Positions 22,167 to 34,400 of a stretch of 64,000 nucleotides of DNA are shown piece by piece. The first letter of the stretch is position 1, and each line of letters begins with the position of its first letter. The position numbers were made by a program, and so were the translations under genes. The notes below the pieces were generated by a model. The model saw nothing but the letters and a program-made list of their open reading frames with translations, made no database searches and was not told where the DNA came from. The stretch covers positions 868,001 through 932,000 of the forward strand of contig JAJTUP010000015.1 in NCBI GenBank assembly GCA_021399435.1, in the 5' to 3' direction. Origin of the DNA: Diaporthe sp. PMI_573 (taxonomy: Eukaryota > Ascomycota > Sordariomycetes > Diaporthales > Diaporthaceae).

Positions 22167-25100
22167 ATGGCCATTCTCTGCTGTTGTGGCCAGCTTCGCC
22201 CACGGAAGCGGCCCCGAGACGAAGAGGATGCTGGCCTACCCGTTCCTCCTCCACCTGCCAAGTTACCTGCTGCCGTCTTGCATCCCTCTGCTATTTCTCC
22301 GGGCTCCACGATCGCAAGATCATCTTTGACCAACCCTCTGCCTGGAGCCGCCACAGACGCCTTAGTACACCTGGGCGAGCTCGTTGTTGAGGAGTCTGAC
22401 GACGACGATGTCGATGAGGATCCAGCTCACGACAGCAGGAATAGAAGCACCAGCACTTTGCAGGCCGTTAAGTCACGCATCCGTCGTCATCTATCCGAGG
22501 ACTCACTCCAGCGGCAGGGTGAGACCGAGGAGCAGATAGCCCACAGAGCAGAGGTGAAGCGGCTTATGAGGAAGAGGATCCAGGAGGAGCTCCAGAGCGA
22601 GACCGACAATGTCCCAGGCCGTGCCTCCACGCCTCAGCGGTACAGACCTGGTCCGGTCACTATTCCAGGCAATGGTCCCCGGGATACCATTGAATTCGCT
22701 GTGGACGAAAGTCACAAGTCCAAGGAGCTGACCCCAGTCAGAACGGCTGATATGGCGGAGAAAGGTGAGGTGGAACGGCGCCCGACATCGAAGTTATCCT
22801 TCAGAATACCATCGACTAAATCATTCGAAAATGAGAATCGCCGTCCGACAAGCCTTGTGGCAAGTGAGCCTGATTGGATGGATGCCGAATCAAGAGCCTC
22901 TCACGTTGAATGTCACGGTGGCATTCGAGAGCGCAATTCCCTGCCTGACATGCCCAACTCACCGGTTCTCATCCCAGTCCCAGGCTCGGCCTTCCATGAT
23001 GCCTCATCACTTGCGTCTTGGCGCCTCTCACTGAGTGCGGACAAATTGGCCGACCTGTTCACCCCCGACAAGACACTGACAATGTTCCGACCGCTTGCCA
23101 GCACTCCTGCCAATCGTTCCACTGCAGATCTAAAGGACGACATTTCGCTCGCGCGTCCAAGGAGCAAGTCCTCGCCTTTGGGAATTCGGTACTCGAACAC
23201 CAGGCTGAGGACTCACTCGCGCCAGATTTCGCTTGACTCTACTCTTTGCAGTCGAATTCCGGCCTCCAAGTCTTTGATGCGGGACGAATCACCAGTCGGT
23301 CTGTGGCTTCGCACTCAGAGCATGCCGTTTCGCCCCTGTACCACATCCCAACCCCAAAGTGAGGTTGGATCAGAGGAGCACAACCACAGCCAGCAAAGGG
23401 CAAGCCTTCACGACGCACCGGAGAGTCAGCTTTCTGTGACACCTACCAGACCAAGTCGGGTTCGCCATGCTGGTACGAACCAACATTTAAGCCTCCCTGG
23501 CTCATCATCGGGCTCCCGAAGCAGCCTCGACACAACGAGACAGTCATTGCAAACTGCAATGCATCCTATTTCCAGAGTCAGGGACTCAGCGCAGGCTGTA
23601 GAAGGCCAAGCTCATCATTCCTATGACATCTGCTCTGCGATGGGTTCAGAGTCCAAGTTGGTCAGCCCCGGGACAGACCTTCAGAGACCCTCCTCAAAGC
23701 CACCGGCGGCCGACGACGCTCACACCCAAGCGGATGAAACAATGCCGTTGCACCCTTACCGAAGGGGTATCAGTGGACTGAGGATCCGGTCATTCAAATG
23801 TGAGTGCTGATTTTCCACCGCGGGCGATATATATGCTGAGTTTGCTCAATAGGGACTGGGCTCGCCGGCAAGGTTCAAGATGTGTCCGAGACAAATAGGT
23901 CAGTGACTCCTCCCTGGGGAGGTACAACCACGGTTTTCACAAACATTGATCCACGACGCGCGACCATCGAGCCCGGTTCTGAAACCTCGAGCTTCCTGCG
24001 AAGAGAGGTCGAGCTCCAATACGTGGAAGAGCGATTTCGAGACTCTCATCTCAGGAAGGGATCCTTCAATCCCGTGGAGAGCAAATTTCGCGAGATGTTC
24101 GACCATGATGGTGATCCAAGTTCAAACCACAGGATGTCGCTGTTGTCCAAGCTGCATTTGAACGTACCAAAACGAGGGAAACTCGCAATCATTGAGACGT
24201 TGGACGGCAATAGCTCTAGGTGTGCTCTTGCCGGCGCACGCACTTCACCTACGTCTGCTCTTCAGCACAAGATCTCGGAGCAGGCAAACTTGGATTGCGG
24301 ACACCTTCAGGTCCCTGATGTTTTACATGGTAAGAGCAGGACAAAGGCCAAAGAAACAGGCCACATGCTTGCGACCAGTAGCTCGAAATCTCGGCGGCTT
24401 CGGGGCTTCTCCTCGTCGAGGGACGGCGACGATACAGCTGAGTTGTGGAAGCGGGCAGTGAAAGCAGAATCAGAGTCCAGGTCACCAAGAGGCAGTGTGT
24501 CATCCAACATGCCTGCCATTTGTGTGTCTCCAGCGATCAGCGGCCACAACGAAGGTCTTAGGGCCCCACGGCCTTCAGGAGCCGCAAGCCTCAGTTCGTC
24601 CAGATCTGATATGCATTCCCCACTCTGCAAAGCTCATCCAGAACACGGTAGCGAAACAGCTTTTAGTGAGGCTCTCAGGAGATCCTCGACTATTTTGGAA
24701 GAGTGGGCTCACCAACTTGAAGCTCAGGGGCGGGAGCCCCAACAGAAGGGTGAAGGTCGTGCTTCTAAATCCTGTTCCCGCTACAAGACGACGAATATTC
24801 CTCCTACCTCTTGGGCAAAGTTTCCTTCCTACAACCGCAACGAGCGCAACGCAGCTGCTGGCGCGGACGACAAGGTCAGATCGAGGGACTTCGCCGTGAA
24901 GAACACCTCGTCGTCGGGAAATATAGCTTGGGCCACGGACAAGATGGGAGACAGCCCGCCGTCCCATAAAGGCATTGCCCGCACCTTTTCCGACAAGTTC
25001 TCGCAGACGTTCAAGTCACGTCTGAGCAAGCTCATTCCTGGTCGTTCGCGGACGCCATCCAGAGACAGGTCGATTCGTGGAGAGCGAAGAAGCAGCATTC

Positions 25101-25769
25101 AGGTCGCCGGCGACCTAGAGTATCCGGAGCTTGAGATCTTGCCAACAGCCGGGGGATATCGAGAGCTTCGCGCGCTGGAAGCCGAGATTCATGAGATGAA
25201 GGGCGTTATGGATACAAAGACACGGTCAACCCATGAGGAATCTGACGCTTCACAACTCAAATCAAGCTTGGCTGAGCACATGGCTACAGCAATGCAGCAG
25301 CATGACGGCTGTTCGGACCCTGAACCATCTCAGGTAAGTGATACCGTCAGTTTTGTTGAGGAAAAGGCCAGCCTCATCCAGCTCCGATCTCCGGAAACCC
25401 CAGCTCTTCAAATCCGCTACCCAGACACTACAAGAACGAAGGAGTCAACCGGCTCCACGGTAGAAAGGTATGCCACGCCCCTCAGCCATCTGTCTTCGAC
25501 AGGAAACGAAGCATCAAGCTCAGGCACACCGGATTTCATCATCAAGCTACTGCCTTCAGCCCACTCTTCAAGCTCACTGAAGAGTGCCAAGTCGCTCATG
25601 AGACGCGCGAGTTTACGTACGACCCCTGATGTTGGGATATGCGCTTTTTCAACTCATATTTGGCAATCCGGAGATGATCACAGGAGACGATCAGTTTCTA
25701 TGCTTACCGCACGAGCTTCTTGCTGAGTCCATCATTACCGCCCTCCACGATGATCTGCAAGAAGCATAG
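22167..25769 (+). CDS. large low-complexity protein of unknown function
   Basis: Three exons are proposed: 22167-23799, 23853-25616 and 25684-25769. The first intron (GTGAGT...AATAG, 53 bp) joins SFK to WTGLAGKVQDV. The second (GTACGA...CACAG, 67 bp) replaces an unnatural tail by a clean end, RDDQFLCLPHELLAESI, closing at a stop on 25769. The total is 1160 residues. The N terminus MAILCCCG has a cysteine cluster that could be palmitoylated. The rest is Ser/Arg/Pro-rich and probably disordered, with an acidic stretch (VVEESDDDDVDEDP), a charged possible coiled coil (about residues 115-150) and basic patches such as TFKSRLSKLIPGRSRTPSR. No catalytic domain is recognised. The length and codon continuity argue for a real gene. 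A scaffold or cortical role would be a guess. Confidence 0.75.
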
Positions 25770-27004
25770 CACTGCGACCTGGCTTTGATCCACGAGCGCA
25801 CACGAGCGCACACGGGCCTTGACGACTAGGGCTCTGTATCAACTATGAGAACCTTCCAAGCTCGGCAATTGGGCATCCATGGCTATTCGTCATGCGAATC
25901 ATTGAGTTCCATTGATTTGTATTCCCGTGGCTAGGTATATTGAATGAATACCTCTGGATGATTGTGGCCAAGTCCTTGTTAGGGAATTGGCATGATGTTG
26001 GCGAGCAACACAATTTTGGACCCTGTCAGCAATAACGGAACGAGTCGGAGGGATATTGAGCATCAAGTATGGTGAAGGCACATCTGCTCCCTTATCATAG
26101 TTCCACGGGTAATGCAGATACTTTCTTAATCGACGACATCTTCACGCGCGTGTAAAGCACGATTCAGCGTCGCACTTTCCACCAGAAAAAAAGAACGGCG
26201 TGGGTGGTGAGATGTCAGCATACAAACGAACGTCATGGAGACGCAAATCATAGCCACGTCTTATTCGGCCCTAAAGCACGGTGCCCGTCTACGATATTCC
26301 TGGTTTCGTAACTTCGTCATTCGGCCAGCTGGGCATCTAGGGCTTATTCGTTGGCCGTTCTGTTGTCGTCTCACGGTAGTTAAGTCTGCTGTTCGCCTAA
26401 TCTCATCAACCTAGTTATTCAAGCTGTCAATGGGTCTTGAAGTCTAACAACGTCCGTATCAAAAATGATGGATCGTATCTGGCTCAATCTTGTTGCCTCG
26501 GAAATTCTTTCCTGTCGTCAACCCTCTTACCAGCTGCCCGGCAGTTCAAGGAGCTTTTGGCGCTCGAGTTTCCAACATTATCGTTCTTTGACCAGCCACA
26601 GCATCAGGTATCTTGGAATTGCGGTGCAGTCTCTCAGATATCTAACCTAAATTGATGATGGTCAGCTTTAATTTTGATCTTGGCCTGCATGTTTCGTCGA
26701 ACGCGTTGTGGCTCCAAGGGCAGATTTGCACAGCGGTGCGAAACCTTGGTGGCAGAAGAGCACGAGAGCCACCTGGGCAATGCGCAACACCGGGCAAGGA
26801 CTTACTACTCTATCTCAATTCCAATATCCTTCATCCCATCATCCACCCAGTTCACAGCCGCAGCCGTAATGCAAGATGGAAAGATCGTGTACAGCAATCT
26901 CTCTGCGAAACCGGCTCATTTGACGTCAAGCCGCTCAAAACGAGGTGTCTCAGATACCTCTACCACTTGCGGCAGAGGGAATTGACTTGTTCCTGGCTTA
27001 CTGG
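25770..27004. other. gene-free stretch
   Basis: Frames of 60-126 codons occur near 26437-27032 (+) without domains. A 10-bp direct duplication (CACGAGCGCA twice, 25791-25810) sits just after the preceding gene. The end of this stretch borders the retroposon-like repeat copy B. Confidence 0.4.
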
Positions 27005-27166
27005 AAACGCGGTTAGGTGGTTTCGTTTTTAATCCGTGTACGTACGCTTCTTAAGCAGTATGTAGGCGGTCCCTTCATACAGTGGTAAACGCTTAAACAC
27101 CCCAGCGTTTTTTTTTAAAAAAAAAACAATGCCGATAACAGTGGGTTTAGAATAAACGCGGTTAGG
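27005..27166 (-). repeat. short retroposon-like repeat, copy B, with target duplication
   Basis: A 13-bp direct repeat, AAACGCGGTTAGG, lies at 27005-27017 and 27154-27166. It brackets an insert of about 137 bp. The first 72 bp (27017-27088) are the reverse complement of copy A at 11000-11071, with two mismatches. The remaining 65 bp (27089-27153) are absent from copy A and include a T9/A10 run at 27108-27126. Read on the minus strand, both copies end at the same base (…ACGAAACCAC) while their other ends differ. This is the pattern of a 5'-truncated target-primed retroposon. Confidence 0.75.
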
Positions 27167-27633
27167 GCTGCAACATATCTTAATTTGTCCCTGACTGCGT
27201 TAATCCCCAGGTACATGCTCGTACGGTAGCGCAGGCAAGTCTTAGCAGACCCCAATGCGAATATCCCTGCGTGGTCTCCCTCACCTATCCGAACCGACCG
27301 GTCGGGATACATGCATGCGAAGTCACGACACAGAGGACCCAACTACTGATACTCAGCCCCGTGGTCTGAGGTGAGACTGCGAAGGATCGATCAAGCGACT
27401 TGCACCCATTTCTGTCATAACCTGCCCAGGTAGAGCTCCATTTACCTTCCTGGCATCCACACCGCTTGCACAAACGTTGACGGGAGCGGGAAGTCGGCTA
27501 GTGTGGATCTGGGGAGGTATAAATAACGTACGCCACTGGGACTAAAATCTCGCCCCCGTTCAAACTTGGCGTCTCACCCGGCTTGGAACGAGCTTGCGCG
27601 AAGAGCCAAGGACGCAAGCTCGCTTTTCTCAAC
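27167..27633. other. intergenic stretch before the laccase relic
   Basis: No supported gene. A GAGGTATAAATAA sequence at about 27514-27526 is a good TATA-box candidate for the laccase relic, 110 bp upstream of its ATG. Confidence 0.45.
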
Positions 27634-29885
27634 ATGGGCTTCCTCAAATCGTGTTTCGAGCAGCTCATCAGGATTGCTGCTCTGGCACCGTTCAACCCTT
27701 TCGAGGACCTTATCCAACAGCCTTTCTGAGGTTCCGACGACAGCGCCCAGCATCCTATTACCCCGGGCGGAACTGATGATACTATCATCAGTCCCGAGCT
27801 CGCGTCTCCTAGCTTCCAGCGTGTGTACCCGAGCAGGTAGAAGATCTGCAATACTGCGGAAACACGAGACTGCTGGCTACAGGACACTCAATCAGAGGAT
27901 GAATTCTCAGGTTATTCACAAATTGATATCCACACAAACTAGAGTCCCGATGCTATGCCACCAGGTATCACCCGGGAATACTTTCTTGAGGTTGGTGGGA
28001 ACGTGACCCTGTTCGCGGAAGGATTTGAGAAAACCAGCGGGAAGGGCTACAACAAAAAGTTCCCCGGTCCGCTGATCGAGGCTTGCTGGGGTGACGAGCT
28101 TGTTATTCATGTTAGGAACAACTACGATCAGAATGGCACGACTGTCCACTAGCACGGAATTCGCCAGCTGAACACGAACCACTGGCAGATGGATGGCGTC
28201 AATGGCGTCACACAATGCCCTATTGCCAAGGGAGATGTGGTTACTTACAAGTTTCGGGCGCTCCAGTATGGCCACACGTGGTATCACTCCCATTAGTCGT
28301 TGCAGGTGAAACCCCTCATGCCTACTATAGCACAATCTGTGACTTTTCTGACTAGATGAAAACAGTATCCGGACGGTCTTGCCGGGCCACTGGTTATCTA
28401 CGGTCCTTCAAGTAGCGACTGGGAAGTCGATCTCGGGCCGGTGCTTATATAGGACAACGTGCACCACTCGTCCTTTGTGCGCTACCAAGGGGAGGTTGCT
28501 CCTGACCCCCTCAGCCTCGCCAGGGCTGACAGCGTTGTCGTCAATGGGCACGGCCATGACCCCTCCACGGCAATGGGACATACTTTGAGACAACATTTGC
28601 GCCAAAGAAGAAGCACGTCTTGAGACTAAGTAACGGCTCGGCTGGCACACATTTTGTTTTTACCATTCACAGCCACACCATAACCGTTAACGAAAATGAT
28701 CTGGTAACAATCACTCCATACAACACGACTGCTTGAGCATTGGCGTGGGCTAGCGCTACATGGTCGTTGTTGAGGCGGACCAGCTGCCTGGAGATTACTG
28801 GATTAGAATACGTCCTGCCACGGGATGCAACGGCTTCAACCAGTCACTGGACTGCGGTGGCAGCTTCAATGACACTTGTTCTCCTTTCGACGTAAGGACC
28901 GGCATCCTCCGCTACAACACATCCTCGGGGCCGGGCACCGACCTCCCCACCAGCGAGCCGTGGGATTACGCCCGTGATTGTGCCGATGAGCCTTAGTACA
29001 AGAAGCTCCAACCCATCATTCCCTGGCGATCGACCACCACCCAACGAATGAGATCAGCGAGAGCAGGTTCGCCGCGGCGCATCAGAACGATTTCAGCTCA
29101 AATGAGACGGGCGGCTATCGGCATTGGATGCTCACGCCTGATTTCCTGTGGCTTGAATTTGGCAACCCGACCATCTCAACCTGGATAATGAGACGTATGA
29201 GCAGAATCCCAACTTCCACATTGTCAAAGGTCGGTCTGAATCCTCCCGTTCGACGAATTGCTGTAGACAGTCTGTGCTGATAAAAATTCTTGCCAGATGA
29301 TTTCCAGTCCGGCTATGTATTTATGGTCTTTGAGGCCTCGAACGAGATCACAGTCCCTTTGCCCGCAAATACGAGGATCATCCAAAGTAAGTGGGCTCTC
29401 GCCTGTGAATACACTTGTCAACCGGGGTCCGAGCGACTTACAGAGATCTAATCCCAACACGTGTCTAAGTATCACACCCCCTCCACTGGCACGGTATGGA
29501 CATTGTCCCGCTGGCGCAGAGCAACACGACCTTCGAACCTGCCGCCAGCTTCTCCACGTTCAACTTTGTCAACCCGCCCCGGAGGGACGTTGTCCTGCTG
29601 CCCGCGGGCGGATATATCGCTGTCTCCTTCAAGCCCGATAACCCGGGCGCCTGGCTGATGCACTGCCACATTGCCTGGCATGCCAGTGCAGGTAAGTCGA
29701 ACGCATGTCCCGTCGGGCTGGTTTACAGCCCAACTTCATTCAAGCGATTGCTTTGGCAGTATATGCTGACCATCGTACAAACCAGGCCTCGGCATGCAGA
29801 TTCTTGAGCGACAGCCCAGCGTGTGTGCCAGAATTGGAATGAGTATAATGCAGAGCATCCGGTCGACCAAGAGGATTCGGGTCTC
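27634..29885 (+). pseudogene. asco-laccase (multicopper oxidase), nonsense-riddled
   Basis: The gene can be followed from an ATG at 27634 to an asco-laccase-like end (residues DQEDSGL, near 29885). All four copper-ligand regions are recognisable: VH*HGIRQL, TWYHSH, HPLHWHG and HCHIAWH. The first exon (27634-28305) stays in one frame yet contains TGA at 27727 and TAG at 27838, 27940, 28150 and 28294. TAG also occurs at 28450, 28751 and 28994 in the following frames. At least three frameshifts are visible, near 28571, 28735 and 29025, with another likely near 29820. Introns remain placeable (28306-28365; around 29700-29783). An intact enzyme would oxidise phenols in the extracellular space with type 1-3 coppers. 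The TAG at 28150 replaces the Trp of the first HWH motif. This gene cannot make a functional laccase. Confidence 0.88.
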
Positions 29886-31402
29886 AGTTGTCTTGTCATG
29901 TGCACCTTATCCCAGTTGTTTGTGAACAGACCAGAAATAGTTACCCGAGCGCGCTGTGAGACTATGGTTGTTCAAGTTGGCCTGGTGTGAATTTCAGCCC
30001 GCATGTCTGGCCTATACCTAGGTTGTGAGAGTTCAATGTTGGCCATAAATCTCTGAGCAAGTGTCCAAAGTTAGATGGGTCTGGCTGTAGCTGAATGGAC
30101 TTCGAGAATCAGCCCAGGGGGCAGCACCATGGGTTGGCTTATCAGATGCACACTGATAGAGTGAGTTCTCTGCCTCCCGAGGAGCAGGGGGTCCCTCAGG
30201 CGTGGAATTCTGTGACGTAGGGGCTGACCCACCACGGCAGCCCTGATAGGACTAGCGGTTTCCTCTCTGAGATGCCGGTGTCTTTCCCCTCTCTCCTATG
30301 ATACCTACTGTGGTGAAGACTGGACTACATAAATGAGCATAGCCAGCTCAGAGACTGGTCAGCAGCAGGAGGTCGTCCAGCCAGAGATCACGATCACATG
30401 ACAATGGAGAGAAACTGAGCCATTTTTGTTTGGTTGTTAGCTGGTGGTCTGGAATAAACAGCTGTGGATCGTGACGAGGGCGGGCGCTTGTGGAATGCTG
30501 GCGGTAGATACTGTTAATAACTGTCGCAGCTCCCTGGACGCCACACTGTGAGCATTGAGGGGAATGCCGCATGGTCGGACGGTGCATTACGAAACGGAGA
30601 GTGAGATCCTGCCCCATTGTGCATCGAGCCTTTCCACGCCTTCCCAAAAATCTCCAAGTCTTGTCGAGCTAAGACGGCGCTAACCCTGCACTATCAGCCC
30701 AGATTCAGGCGGAATCAATCGACATCGACCCATAATTCTGCAGCACTCCGAGGACCACCACCCAGGTACTCCGTACCGCTGTACATCCACTACTAACACC
30801 TCCCCGTGGGAATCGTGGCCCAGTTGCGATAGTGAGGACATCATCTGCAGCCCAGTCGGCCGGCCTCCACTTTTATCTAATCGATTTTGATCTCCCCAGC
30901 CCAGGGCCGACGACGGCTGATCATCCTGCCTGCCCTGTTCCTGCCCTTGCCTTTGCCGTGTCCTGCATCTGCAGCTCTGCTACACAGCACTGTGGTAGCT
31001 GCTGCTGGTCCGTTGGGAAGGAGTTGGGCCCCACCAGACAGACTGGGTATCCGGTGTGCCAGTCTGCCATTTACTTAGGACGCTGGCGCTCGCACCATCA
31101 ATCTGCCCGACTACTTGCTTGTGCGTCTGCGCTTGCAGTCGCTTGAGCCGCTGTCGCACCGTAAACCTCACCACTCACTCCCGCTCACAGCCCTTTCCCC
31201 TGCCAAATCCAAGTCAGTCTCGACGTCGTCTCTTCAAACTCGACCCTGCCGCCCCCACGACGTTTTTCGCCTCAGACCTCCGGACTTTGGCCTTCCCCAT
31301 CATCTGCGACAGAGAGAACAACGCCTGATTGACGACATCACGAGTCGAGTCGATTCTCCCGCCCTTGGCCGGGGCCGATCGCATGTAGGTCACAAATCCA
31401 CC
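29886..31402. promoter_or_regulatory. intergenic region and long leader of the JmjC gene
   Basis: No coding region is supported. From about 30,830 the sequence becomes CT-rich with many short C tracts, as in long 5' leaders and promoters of regulatory genes. Two in-frame upstream ATGs exist (from 31115), but the frame before 31403 looks like untranslated sequence. Confidence 0.45.
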
Positions 31403-34400
31403 ATGTCGACCGAAGCGACCGGCGCTGCGGCGCCTGGCATCCACAATCTAAACCTCAACCCCGACGGCACCCACCCTCTGCCTGACCATGACCGCGACGA
31501 GTCCACCATCGCCGTCGTCAATCCCACCGCCGATACAAAGTCCCCCAAGCCCACCGGCCTGCACTCGCCCCCGGACTCAAACAATGTCGACGCCACCGAC
31601 TCCGAATTGAGCGACCTCGACGAAGCAATTGCCGATGCTGATTCGCCACCATCCATATATGCGACTCCGCGGCAGACCGCTCCCAGGACCACCTCCGACG
31701 ATGCACCAGCCTCCGGTCCTGGCCCGGACCCGGCCCAGCCTGAGCAGGTCCCAACTCCAGAACATGATGGTGAGGACATTGGCGAGGTCTTCCCTGACCA
31801 TTGGTCTGGCACCGTCCCTGTCTTCAAGCCCAACATGGACCAGTTCAAAGACTTCAAGAAATTCGTACGTCGCGCCTACCTCCCGAATCGCCCCTTTTCC
31901 TGGAGCACACGGCGCATGCTAACACCACATCGTTGCAGATGAAAGCTGTCGATTCCTACGGTATGAAGTCCGGCATCATCAAGATCATCCCTCCAGACGA
32001 ATGGAAGAACTCGCTCCCAGATCTCAGTGAGCTCGTCAAACCAGTTCGAGTAAGAGAGCCGATCAAGCAGGATATTATGGGTTCCAACGGTACCTATCGC
32101 CAGGTCAACATCCTACACCAGCGATCCTACAACCTGCCTCAGTGGAGGCAGCTTTGCGACCAGAGCGAACACCAACCTCCTGCAAGGCGCGGTGAGCGCC
32201 GAGCGAATGCCGACAAACCAAAACCTGCAACTCGGTCTCGGGCTGCGGCTGCGACCACCAAGTCAGGTACACCTGCCACTTCCAGCCCCGCGCAGCGTAC
32301 TGGTGGTGGTCGCGGGCGACGAGGACGAGGTCGGGGAGGCGCTCGAGGCAAGGGCAAGAAATCTACCGCACAAGAGGATACTGATGTGGACGACCGGCCG
32401 ATGACGCCCGAGTCTCCAAGGATTGTAGACGACGAGAAGCAGGGCGATGCTGTGGTGGAATCTATCGAGCAGGACCCTGGCGTCAAGGTCGAAGATGAAG
32501 AATGCGACGAAGAAACTCCTCGACGAATGGGGTTCAGTCGACAGGCAAAACCCAAGGTTCAGTCGACATCAGCTCGGCGGAAGTACAGCAAACGGGAGGG
32601 TTCCGCCATGATTGATGAGGAGGCATTCAAGGACTTCGATTACAAGATGGACATCTCTGATTACACTCCCGAGCGATGCGAGGAGTTGGAGCGGACCTAC
32701 TGGAAGACACTGACATACGCTACACCTTTATACGGCGCCGATCTCATGGGCACCTTGTTCCATGAGGATACCGAGCTGTGGAACCTGAATAAGCTACCCA
32801 ATCTCTTGGATGTTCTGGGCACAAAGGTCCCCGGTGTCAACACTGCCTATCTCTACCTGGGAATGTGGAAGGCCACGTTCGCCTGGCACCTGGAGGATGT
32901 TGACTTGTACAGCATCAACTATCTCCATTTCGGTGCCCCTAAGCAGTGGTACAGCATCTCACAGGCCGACGCTCGACGGTTTGAGGCAGCCATGAAGAGT
33001 ATCTGGCCTACCGAGGCAAAGGCTTGCGACCAATTCCTGCGCCACAAAGCTTTCCTCATCTCCCCTTCGCATCTCCAGCAGCACTACAACATCAAGGTCA
33101 ACAAGTGTCTGTCGTATCCCGGAGAGTTTGTTGTTACCTATCCGTATGGCTACCACTCTGGTTATAACTTGGGCTACAACTGTGCTGAGGCCGTCAATTT
33201 CGCTCTGGATTCATGGTTGCCCATGGGCAAGATAGCCAAGAAATGCGAATGTGCACAGGCCCAGGACAGCGTCTGGGTTGACGTGTACGAGATTGAGAGA
33301 AAGCTTCGTGGGGAGCCAACACCAGAGTACTGGACCGAGGAGGAAGACGAGGAAGACTCGGATGAAGATGACGACGATGAAGAAATGGCCGGTCTCCCCT
33401 CGCCTCCTGGTAGCCACACGGTCCGCATCAAGGCTCCTGCTCGCAAGCGGAAGCAAGCGAAGATCAGCAAGGACAAGAAAGAGAAAGCCAAGAAGCTTCG
33501 TCTGCGGGTTAAAGCCCACGTCGAGCCACCTTGCTGCCTATGTCCGAACGACATCCCTGGCGCCGAGATCCTCGCAACCAACGACGGCCGCAAAGCACAC
33601 CGCCTGTGTGCATTGTATCTTCCAGAGACTTACATCGAGACTGTTGACGGCAAGGAAACTGTTTTCAATGTGGAGAACATCGAAAAAGCCCGCCTCGAGC
33701 TCAAGTGCCTCTACTGTCGCTCGAAGCGTGGCGCCTGCTTCCAGTGTTCGCAAAAGAAGTGCCCACGCTCGTACCACGCCACATGCGCTGCTGCTGCTGG
33801 GCTATTTGTTGAGCAGGGTGACGTCCCAGTTTTTGACAAGGACGGCACTGAGTACAAGGAGGAAGCATTCGAGTTCAGTTGCCGGTTCCATAGGACAAAA
33901 CGGGACAGACGATTAGATGGCGACGCACTGGAGGAAGATAGCCGCATCGCGGACGCCGCCAAGGGCATCAAAAAGAACGAAATCGTTCAGATGCAATATT
34001 ACAAGAAGGAGATATTTGCTGGCGTTGTGGTTGAGAACCGCTTAGACGAACAGACTCTGCTCTTGGACGTCATTCCAAACGGGTATGATACCAGTCGACA
34101 TTTTGAAATCATGAGAGACGTACTGACCGTGCATACTAGTGCCCGGATCGAAGTTGAGTGGAAGTGGCTGCTTCTTCCCGACCCTGAAGATTTCAAGCTT
34201 CCCAAGGCCTCGGCCAATGCCTTGCCAATGCCAACATCGAGAAAGGCCAAGGAAGAGATCAATGCGAAGCGATCTGCGAATGAACCCCCGAGGGCCGGTG
34301 ATATGTTTGTGGAAGGTCTTACACCGGGCAAGGACTTCATCTGGTCAGAGTTCCACACATGCGAAGCATCTGTGTGCAAGAACAAAGCTCAAGCCAAGAT

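Noticed and set aside
27154..27166. TTAGGG as a telomere-repeat footprint
   Set aside because: A single occurrence inside a target duplication that also exists without the last G on the left side.
27634..28996. Reassigned TAG codon to explain the in-frame ambers of the laccase
   Set aside because: Intact genes in the same window, such as the zinc-cluster regulator, the JmjC gene and the TRK gene, end at TAG, and the laccase also has frameshifts.
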